A stretch of DNA of 7,304 bases from Saprospiraceae bacterium (lineage in GTDB: Bacteria; Bacteroidota; Bacteroidia; Chitinophagales; Saprospiraceae), in assembly GCA_013042795.1 (NCBI GenBank), contig JABDPK010000053.1, forward strand, positions 1-7,304, in the 5' to 3' direction. The notes beneath the pieces were generated by a model. It was not told where the DNA came from and ran no database searches. It saw only the letters and a program-made list of their open reading frames with translations. The position numbers and the translations under genes were made by a program. The number at the start of each line of letters is the position of its first letter. Within the stretch, counting starts at the first letter, position 1. Shown here one piece after another: positions 1 through 5,835 of this stretch.

Positions 1-1807
1 CCATACTTAGCTGGATTAATCCATCATCTGTCCCTACGACTAATAAGTTTTCATCGAGAGGAGATTCAGAGAAAGCCACGATTGTTCCATACGGGGAAGT
101 GGATCTGTTTTTTGCTACTGCATCTACACTCCATACCCTGTCCATTATTTCCAGTTCATTTCTGTTAAGCTGGCGTGTAAGGTCATCACTGATTACTCTC
201 CAGCTGTTACCATAATCATCACTTCTGAAAACTTTATTGGCAGCAAAATAAAGTCTGCCAGTTTTGTGTGGACTGACTTGCAAAGGCGCATCCCAGTTCC
301 ACCTGTATCCATTCTCTCCTTTTCTTTCTTTAGGTTGAATCCCTATCTCCTCACCACTCTTTCTGTCATATCGTACCAATACGCCATATTGGGACTGAGC
401 ATATACAATATCCGGATTTTGAGGATCAACCTGTGATTCAAATCCGTCACCACCATGTGTAATGTACCATTCAGAATTCAGGATTCCATGTGCAGTGAGA
501 CTTCTCGATGGACCACCCATACTAAAGTTATCCTGTGTCCCTCCGTATATATTATAAAAAGGGAAATCATTGTCAACTGCCACTTTATAAAACTGGGTTA
601 CAGGCAAATTTGCTTTAAAACTCCATGTCTTTGCTGCATCCCAGGTCTCATAAATACCACCATCACAACCAACCAGCCAATGATTATTGTTATCAGGATT
701 GATCCAGATACAATGATTATCAACATGTTTGGTGTCTTCCCCGGTATTCTTAAATGTTTTACCACCATCCCTGCTGACTTTTAACCATGTATCCATTGAA
801 AAAATAGTATTCTCATCTACCGGGTCGGCAATAATTTCCTGGTAATAATTACCACTGGTCACATGAGAACCTTGCTTCGACCAGCTTGCTCCTCTGTTTG
901 TTGATTTATAAAATCCGCTTTTTCCCTGTGCGGCTTCAACGATTGCATAAATGATTTCCGGATTGGCAGGTGAAATATCAATTCCAATTCTTCCAAGATC
1001 GACGGTGGGTAGTCCTTTATTGGCTTTAACCCAATTTTCTCCACCATCCACAGTTTTATAAATTCCGGAGCCTGGACCTCCTCCCAGATATGTAAAGACA
1101 TGTCTTGCCCTCTGAAATGCTGCCGCATAAAGAACGTCAGGATTCCTGGGGTCTATGACCAGGTCTGTGACTCCCGTATATTTGTCTATTTCAAGAACAC
1201 ATTCCCAATTTTCTCCTCCATCAGTTGTCTTATAAACTCCGCGTTCACCACCGGATGACCACAAAGGACCTATCGCAGCGATCCAAACAATATCTGAATT
1301 CTTGGGATGTACGATAATCTTTGCTATATGTTCAGAATTCTTGAGTCCTTTATTGACCCAGGAGTTTCCTCCGTCATCGGATCTATATACTCCATCTCCA
1401 TAAGCGACGGAACGTTGATTGTTGTTTTCGCCGGTGCCTACCCAGATGGTATTGCCGTTTGAAGGATCCATGGTTATGCAACCAATGCTATAGGAACCCT
1501 GGCTGTCAAATATCGGTTTATATGTTGTACCCGAATTTTTTGTTTTCCATACACCACCGGATGAAGTTGCCACATAGTATTCATATGGTTTCTCAGGGTT
1601 TACAGCAAAATCAGAAATTCGGCCAGAAGTGAAAGAGGGTCCTATAGATCTGAATTTCAGGGCAGGTATGCCGAATTCGTCAATTGCAAATTTTTCTGAA
1701 TTCTGTTCTTCCTTGTTATCCTTTTTTTTCTTCTTCTGTGCTGATAAATCAGTATTTATAAATCCAACTAATAGTATGACTAGAAAAGAGAGAAGGTATT
1801 TGTTCAT
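1..1807 (-). CDS. Secreted BNR/Asp-box repeat beta-propeller protein (sortilin/VPS10-like), C-terminus cut by window edge
   Basis: The frame is open from ATG at 1807 to base 1, giving 602 codons with no stop, so the protein continues beyond the window; relatives are commonly around 1,000 residues. Residues 1-23 form a signal peptide (MNKYLLSFLVILLVGF core) ending LSA, followed by Gln24 as expected for Bacteroidota signal peptidase I substrates, then a Lys-rich stretch (25-34). The mature part starts with the family-typical SIGPS..SGRISD (54-66) and SGGVWKT (83-89). Asp-box motifs (S/T-x-D-x-G-x-x-W) recur at about 142-150 (RSDDGGNSW), 193-201 (KTTDGGENW), 251-259 (KTVDGGENW), 301-309, 344-352 and 528-536 (RSDDYGNSW), predicting beta-propeller blades. 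WVGTGENN (122-129) and GPLWSSGGERG (180-190) are also family hallmarks. Annotations such as 'glycosyl hydrolase' are common for this family, but no catalytic residues can be assigned, so the function is unknown. It is divergent from the dipeptidase gene. Confidence 0.88.
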   Translation of the reverse strand, partial: MNKYLLSFLVILLVGFINTDLSAQKKKKKDNKEEQNSEKFAIDEFGIPALKFRSIGPSFTSGRISDFAVNPEKPYEYYVATSSGGVWKTKNSGTTYKPIFDSQGSYSIGCITMDPSNGNTIWVGTGENNNQRSVAYGDGVYRSDDGGNSWVNKGLKNSEHIAKIIVHPKNSDIVWIAAIGPLWSSGGERGVYKTTDGGENWECVLEIDKYTGVTDLVIDPRNPDVLYAAAFQRARHVFTYLGGGPGSGIYKTVDGGENWVKANKGLPTVDLGRIGIDISPANPEIIYAIVEAAQGKSGFYKSTNRGASWSKQGSHVTSGNYYQEIIADPVDENTIFSMDTWLKVSRDGGKTFKNTGEDTKHVDNHCIWINPDNNNHWLVGCDGGIYETWDAAKTWSFKANLPVTQFYKVAVDNDFPFYNIYGGTQDNFSMGGPSRSLTAHGILNSEWYITHGGDGFESQVDPQNPDIVYAQSQYGVLVRYDRKSGEEIGIQPKERKGENGYRWNWDAPLQVSPHKTGRLYFAANKVFRSDDYGNSWRVISDDLTRQLNRNELEIMDRVWSVDAVAKNRSTSPYGTIVAFSESPLDENLLVVGTDDGLIQLSM

Positions 1808-1849
1808 TATTAATTTTTTAGTGCTGTAAAATAATAAGAATTTCTATTC

Positions 1850-1857
1850 TACATTTG
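1850..1857 (+). promoter_or_regulatory. Putative -7 promoter element (TACATTTG) for the dipeptidase gene
   Basis: TACATTTG matches the Bacteroidota primary-sigma -7 consensus TAnnTTTG exactly and ends 20 bases before the dipeptidase ATG, implying a very short leader. The expected -33 TTTG about 19 bases upstream is not convincing (only a weak GCTG-like sequence near 1823-1826). It sits in the 70-bp divergent region shared with the BNR gene, for which no comparably good minus-strand promoter was seen. Confidence 0.42.
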
Positions 1858-1877
1858 CAAATCAATACCAATAGACG

Positions 1878-3113
1878 ATGAACAGAATTCTTATAAGCAT
1901 ATTCCTTCTATCTTCAATTTTCGCATGCAAAAGCTCTACAGTTACCAAAAAGTCTGAAGCCCAACAGGCTTTTGAACTATCACAAAAATTTATAATTGCT
2001 GATGGTCATGTAGATTTACCCTATAGACTGAAAGTTCAGAACTTCAGACTTGAAAAAGAATACCTGGGAATTCCAATTGAGACCGATAAGGGAGACTTTG
2101 ATTATAACAGGGCAAAAGCAGGAGGACTTGATGCGCCATTCATGTCTATTTTTGTACCGGCAAGGCTTCAGTCAGAACCCGGGGCATCCAAATTACTGGC
2201 TGACTCACTGATAGATATGGTTCATGGAATCATAGATGAACACCCTGTTAACTTCGCAAGAGCCACATCACCTGAAGATGTGCTAGTTAACTATGAACGT
2301 GGTAAAGTATCACTGCCGCTGGGTATGGAAAATGGTTCACCTATTGGAGATGATATCAAGAATGTTGAATATTTTAAAAACAGGGGTGTCAGCTATATCA
2401 CATTAACACATTCCAAAAACAATAAGATATGTGATTCATCCTATGATACAACACGTCTATGGAACGGCCTGAGCCCTTTCGGTGAAAAAGTGGTCAGGGA
2501 AATGAACCGTACGGGCATCATGATCGATATTTCACATGTTTCAGATAGTACATTTTATGATGTAATAAACATCACCAGGGTTCCTGTTATTGCTTCCCAT
2601 TCATCCTGCCGTGCGTTTACGCCTGGCTTTGAGAGAAATATGTCAGATGGCATGCTTAAATCTCTAAAGAAAAATGGTGGTGTAATTATGATAAATTTTG
2701 GATCTGGGTTTATTGACATGAAAGTCAATGAAGCATACAAACGAATATCAAAAAACTTTGACGATGAGGTCAAACGGAGGGATCTTGATCCAAAGTCCAG
2801 GGAAGCTGAATCTTTGAGGAAGGTAAGATTTGAAAACAATTCTGAACTCTGGAGTGATATTACTGTCGTCGCTGATCATATCGATCACGTTGTTAAAATT
2901 GCAGGAATTGATCATGTAGGATTCGGTTCTGATTTTGATGGCGTCGGGGATTCCCTCCCAAGGGGTTTAAAAGATGTATCTGCTTACCCAAATCTGATCA
3001 GGGAACTTATTAAAAGAGGCTATTCCGAAAAGGATATTGAAAAAATCTGCTATAAAAACCTGGAAAGGGTCTGGAACAAGGTTCTAGATTATGCGGGAAA
3101 ACAAAAATCCTGA
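1878..3113 (+). CDS. Membrane dipeptidase, peptidase family M19, probable lipoprotein
   Basis: This 411-residue protein is a zinc dipeptidase of the renal dipeptidase (M19) family, which hydrolyses dipeptides, often including ones with a C-terminal D-amino acid. Residues 1-16 are hydrophobic and end in IFA before Cys17, a plausible lipobox (I-F-A-C) for lipidation and envelope anchoring. The metal ligands known in human DPEP1 are all recognisable: His44 and Asp46 in DGHVDLP, the bridging Glu151 in GMENG, His220 in IDISHVSD and His241 in ASHSSCRAF. His178 in TLTHSKNN and GSDFDG (351-355) match the substrate and catalytic positions. The long stretch between about 280 and 325 is charged and helical-looking. 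Length and motif order fit an intact enzyme. The natural substrate (peptidoglycan-derived or dietary dipeptides) is not deducible. The gene seems monocistronic: a -7-like element lies 20 bases upstream and a hairpin terminator 52 bases downstream. Confidence 0.93.
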   Translation: MNRILISIFLLSSIFACKSSTVTKKSEAQQAFELSQKFIIADGHVDLPYRLKVQNFRLEKEYLGIPIETDKGDFDYNRAKAGGLDAPFMSIFVPARLQSEPGASKLLADSLIDMVHGIIDEHPVNFARATSPEDVLVNYERGKVSLPLGMENGSPIGDDIKNVEYFKNRGVSYITLTHSKNNKICDSSYDTTRLWNGLSPFGEKVVREMNRTGIMIDISHVSDSTFYDVINITRVPVIASHSSCRAFTPGFERNMSDGMLKSLKKNGGVIMINFGSGFIDMKVNEAYKRISKNFDDEVKRRDLDPKSREAESLRKVRFENNSELWSDITVVADHIDHVVKIAGIDHVGFGSDFDGVGDSLPRGLKDVSAYPNLIRELIKRGYSEKDIEKICYKNLERVWNKVLDYAGKQKS

Positions 3114-3165
3114 CCTACCCAACCTTTTGTAATATTTCTTATGTCTGTATTAGTAAATCAGCTAT

Positions 3166-3211
3166 GAAAAAGCATCGTCTGCTTTTAAATGTTAGAAGCA
3201 GACGCTTTTTC
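3166..3211 (+). terminator. Bidirectional intrinsic (rho-independent) terminator after the dipeptidase gene
   Basis: A stem pairs CGTCTGCTT (3176-3184) with AAGCAGACG (3196-3204), extendable by a T-G and a T-A pair around a 7-base loop (3187-3193). After a 3-base bulge (3173-3175), G3172 pairs with C3205 and the A-run 3167-3171 pairs with the T-run 3206-3210. Plus-strand RNA ends in a U-tract after the stem. Because the left flank is an A-run, minus-strand RNA would do the same. No minus-strand gene needs it here, so its main job is probably to end the dipeptidase transcript and insulate the sigma-factor gene. Confidence 0.85.
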
Positions 3212-3351
3212 TATATCACTCTAATTAGGTCACAAGTTTTCTAATGGTTACAGTTTCAACTAAGGTTCAGTTTCCGGATAACTTTTGACCTATTTTTTAC
3301 TTTAGACGACAATATAAATTGTGATAATAAGCTGAGATGAATTATATTCAT

Positions 3352-3358
3352 GGGGAGG
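3352..3358 (+). promoter_or_regulatory. Possible ribosome-binding sequence (GGGGAGG) upstream of the sigma-factor gene
   Basis: GGGGAGG is the strongest Shine-Dalgarno-like sequence in the window. It lies 17 bases before ATG 3376, longer than usual. It lies downstream of the alternative in-frame ATG 3337, which it therefore cannot serve, favouring 3376. Its 3' end takes part in a small dyad (AGGA 3356-3359 with TCCT 3365-3368) that could mask it or shorten the effective spacing. Bacteroidota rarely depend on Shine-Dalgarno pairing, so the role is uncertain. Confidence 0.3.
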
Positions 3359-3375
3359 ATATTTTCCTGCATATC

Positions 3376-3918
3376 ATGGATATAAAAACAATCATAGAAG
3401 GGTGCAAAAACAATGACAGAAAAAGTCAGGAAAGATTGTACAAGGAATATTTTCCTTCTATGATATATATGTGTATGCGATATATCCACGATAAAGATCG
3501 TGCAGCAGAAATCGTGAATGATGGTTTTCTGAAAGTTTTCAAAAAAATTGGCCAATTCGAATTTCGAGGAAGCCTGGAAGGATGGATCAGACGTATTGTG
3601 TTTCACAGTATGTCAGATAACATCAAGAAAAATGCAAATTATCTCAAATTCATGGTGTTTGAAGAGTACGACAAACGAACCGGAAATGAGGTAATGAACA
3701 AACTCTATGAAGAGGATATACTTAAGCTGATTGACCACATACCTCCTGCTTCAGGTGATGTTTTTGTGCTTTTTGCCGTTCAGGGATACAGTCACAAGGA
3801 GATTGCCGAAATGCGTGGAATCAGTGTGGGTACTTCTAAATGGCATTTGTCAGAAGCCAGAAAAAAATTACAATCGTTAATTATAAATAATTATTCTAAT
3901 CAATCCCATGCTGGGTAA
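3376..3918 (+). CDS. ECF-type RNA polymerase sigma factor (sigma-70 family)
   Basis: The product (180 residues from ATG 3376) has the two-domain ECF plan. Sigma region 2 spans about 8-80 and includes LYKEYFPSMIYMCMRY (21-36), DRAAEIVNDGFLKVFKKI (41-58) and GSLEGWIRRI (65-74), the core-binding and -10 recognition segments. Sigma region 4 spans about 115-168, with the helix-turn-helix YSHKEIAEMRGISVGTSKWHL (138-158) followed by SEARKKL, for -35 recognition. Start choice: an in-frame ATG at 3337 would add 13 residues (MNYIHGEDIFLHI) that do not look like the family, whereas MDIKTIIEGCKNNDRKSQERLYKEY is the usual Bacteroidota beginning, and GGGGAGG precedes 3376. Its 3' end overlaps the next gene by 11 bases (ATG at 3908, stop at 3916-3918), implying translational coupling to a probable membrane-bound regulator. 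The genes it controls are not identifiable; such factors often control their own operon. Confidence 0.92.
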   Translation: MDIKTIIEGCKNNDRKSQERLYKEYFPSMIYMCMRYIHDKDRAAEIVNDGFLKVFKKIGQFEFRGSLEGWIRRIVFHSMSDNIKKNANYLKFMVFEEYDKRTGNEVMNKLYEEDILKLIDHIPPASGDVFVLFAVQGYSHKEIAEMRGISVGTSKWHLSEARKKLQSLIINNYSNQSHAG

Positions 3919-5107
3919 AAGAAGTAAACAACATATCAGCAATTCATTTGTACATAGTTCCTGGAAGGACATGACTGTACTTCTTGATAAGGAATTGCCA
4001 GCACTTCAAGCGAAAAACAATACGGCAGTATGGGTGCTTGCTTCTCTTCTTGGGCTATCCTTGTTGACCGTTTGTTTTCTCTGGATCAAATTAGACCAGC
4101 AAATACCTTTTGCAACCACAGTTAAAGAAAAAATAGTTTATAAACATATCTATTTGAATAATGAGGTGGCAGCTCAATCAGAAGAAGAAATCTACCTGCC
4201 AAAACTCTCTCAAACCGGGAATGACGGCAGTACAGAATTAATCTCTGAATTTGATTCTGAGAATCAAGAGAGCAATCTTTCAACTCAAAATATCAACACA
4301 GATTTATCAGAAGATGTAAATAATCTCCATGGCAGTAATGGATTACAACGTGTAAATCCTGTTTTGAATTTATCTACACTTAGTCTGCATCCAGTTTTCC
4401 TGGCAAGTCAGATGAGGACTCACTCCGTTTCAAAACTGGATAATGAAAAAGCTTCTGCACCAGTACCATTGATTTCATCGGATGAATTAAAAGAAAAAAG
4501 GTTCAGGTTGAGCCTGGGATTACTGTCTTTTCTGTCACACGATCAGGATTTTACAGGATATGGAATTGTTTCCGGTATAGATTTTAGTTTGAGTAAGAAA
4601 ATAAGTCTTTCTACTGGCTTTGGTGTTAATTTTGTTTCGAGAGATTTCAATTTCTTTCCATTCTTTGAAAAAGATGTAAGTAACGAATTATATAAATCAG
4701 TTTCCGAGTATGACTTGAGAAAGCAGGAAACCTACTACTCCGGTTTAAGAGGATTCAAACAAATATTTGTCCCATTTAGTATCAATTATAATGTCAGTAA
4801 ACACTTCGCATTTTCAACCGGAATAAAGTTCAGGCATACCTATTCTGAAAAAATCGACAAGGAACTTGTTAAAAGTGCCAGTAAAAAGATACCAGTCACC
4901 CAGGAACCTGGTAATGTATTCTTTAATAATTCAAATATTGGTCTTACTCTAGGAATGACTTATAAGGCTAGTAAAAATTTCAGTTTAACACTGGATTCAG
5001 AATGGGGTTTGAGTTCATTGATAAACAGGAATAGTCTCGATTTCGCATCAAACAGAACAAAGTATGATCTGAATCTTATTAATCTAAGTACCAATTTTAC
5101 TTTCTGA
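3908..5107 (+). CDS. Putative anti-sigma-like inner-membrane segment fused to an outer-membrane-type beta-barrel
   Basis: This 399-residue protein is encoded immediately after, and overlapping, the ECF sigma gene. Seen in order: a basic N-terminal segment (1-36) with W19..M22..LLD27.E29.P31, a pattern I associate with short cytoplasmic tails of proteins encoded next to Bacteroidota ECF sigma factors; one hydrophobic helix (about 39-62, VWVLASLLGLSLLTVCFLWI) with positive residues before it, predicting cytoplasmic N-in topology; and a polar, Ser/Asn/Glu-rich periplasmic linker (about 63-195). The C-terminal domain (about 197-399) is rich in alternating amphipathic strands (for example 198-207, 217-228, 231-243, 284-296, 299-309, 343-353, 356-366) and ends in Phe (STNFTF), as outer-membrane barrels do. 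The number of strands suits a small barrel of about eight. The role as anti-sigma factor or sensor is inferred from position and the N-terminal motif; there is no recognisable zinc-binding anti-sigma domain. An alternative is that the hydrophobic helix is an uncleaved or cleaved signal and the protein is a simple barrel. Confidence 0.72.
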   Translation: MLGKRSKQHISNSFVHSSWKDMTVLLDKELPALQAKNNTAVWVLASLLGLSLLTVCFLWIKLDQQIPFATTVKEKIVYKHIYLNNEVAAQSEEEIYLPKLSQTGNDGSTELISEFDSENQESNLSTQNINTDLSEDVNNLHGSNGLQRVNPVLNLSTLSLHPVFLASQMRTHSVSKLDNEKASAPVPLISSDELKEKRFRLSLGLLSFLSHDQDFTGYGIVSGIDFSLSKKISLSTGFGVNFVSRDFNFFPFFEKDVSNELYKSVSEYDLRKQETYYSGLRGFKQIFVPFSINYNVSKHFAFSTGIKFRHTYSEKIDKELVKSASKKIPVTQEPGNVFFNNSNIGLTLGMTYKASKNFSLTLDSEWGLSSLINRNSLDFASNRTKYDLNLINLSTNFTF

Positions 5108-5113
5108 TCATTT

Positions 5114-5833
5114 TTATTCAGGGCTGACATATTCAAGGCCTGATTCTTCAACCCACATTTCTGCGTGTTTCCATTGCCATAGATCATCAAGATCAAGTGC
5201 GTAAGCTCTTTTGGTTATCAAAGGAATAACACTGTCTCCTGTCACAGATTTTTTTTCAAAGATTGTCTTAGTACGGATCACGTCAAGTATACCATCATGC
5301 CAATATACTTCAGGTAATTTTTGCCTGGGTTGATTATACGATTCATGCATTTCCAGATCAATCAAGGGTATGGCGGATCCCTCTTTCACCTGCCACATCT
5401 TAAAAGGGTTCTCCAGTGGTTTTGACATGGATCTCAAACTGTCGCAATCATCTTTTTCAATCATTAACTTAATGGCTTTGTCTATTAATCCCGGCGGCCT
5501 GAATGGTGATGTTGGTCTTAAATGTACGACAAGGTCATATTCTTCACCTGACTTCATTAATTCTATAAGTGCATGTTCGATCACCGGGAAGTCTGTTACT
5601 TTATCCCCGGAAAGTGGCGCAGGTCTTATAAATGGGACATCAGCTCCATAAGAGGTTGCAATCCTTGCTATTTTTTCATCATCGGTTGAACAAACAATTC
5701 TTGAAACCCGGGATGATTCTGCTGCAGCAGCAATACTATAGGCAATAAGTGGAAAGCCATTAAATAATTTAATGTTTTTTCGGGGTATCGATTTGGATCC
5801 TCCGCGTGCGGGTATAATTGCAAGAACATTCAA
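5114..5833 (-). CDS. CMP-nonulosonic acid (acylneuraminate) cytidylyltransferase, NeuA-like; TTG start
   Basis: The enzyme (239 residues) should transfer CMP from CTP to a nonulosonic acid, making the donor for surface glycosylation. Visible motifs are the nucleotide-binding IPARGGSKSIPRKN (7-20), STDDEKIA (49-56), LRPTSPFR (105-112), the substrate-side NQPRQKLPEVYWHDG (167-181) and the metal-binding DLDD (214-217). Length fits the family (about 220-240). The YWHDG form and the NPFKMW segment (142-147) resemble the branch found in varied surface-polysaccharide clusters rather than classical NeuA, so sialic, legionaminic or another acid are all possible. The start is TTG at 5833-5831: the family always begins M-x-(I/V)-L-A-I-I-P-A-R, and the only nearby ATG (5829-5827) is out of frame. 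The start is 2 bases after the stop of the upstream synthase gene, indicating an operon and coupled translation. It converges on the barrel-fusion gene, with 6 bases between the stop codons. Confidence 0.9.
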   Translation of the reverse strand: MNVLAIIPARGGSKSIPRKNIKLFNGFPLIAYSIAAAAESSRVSRIVCSTDDEKIARIATSYGADVPFIRPAPLSGDKVTDFPVIEHALIELMKSGEEYDLVVHLRPTSPFRPPGLIDKAIKLMIEKDDCDSLRSMSKPLENPFKMWQVKEGSAIPLIDLEMHESYNQPRQKLPEVYWHDGILDVIRTKTIFEKKSVTGDSVIPLITKRAYALDLDDLWQWKHAEMWVEESGLEYVSPE

Positions 5834-5835
5834 AT

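Noticed and set aside
455..784. Plus-strand open frame of 109 codons with many Cys and Ile
   Set aside because: It lies antisense inside the continuous BNR-repeat coding frame and resembles no known protein.
859..1128. Minus-strand open frame of 89 codons
   Set aside because: It is in a different frame of the same strand as the BNR gene, which has clear Asp-box repeats through this stretch.
1722..1729. Run of eight T (A on the coding strand) near the start of the BNR gene, as a possible phase-variation tract
   Set aside because: It encodes the Lys stretch after the signal peptide; an 8-base A-run in AT-rich DNA is ordinary and there is no sign of an out-of-frame alternative product.
3337..3375. 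Thirteen-codon N-terminal extension of the sigma factor from ATG 3337
   Set aside because: The residues do not fit the family start, no ribosome-binding sequence precedes it, and ATG 3376 gives the usual ECF length; it cannot be fully excluded.
3462..3486. Inverted GATATAT / ATATATC sequence in the sigma gene
   Set aside because: It is a low-complexity AT coincidence within conserved region 2 coding sequence and has a long unpaired loop.
5370..5651. Plus-strand open frame of 93 codons
   Set aside because: It is antisense to the cytidylyltransferase, whose motifs are intact on the other strand.
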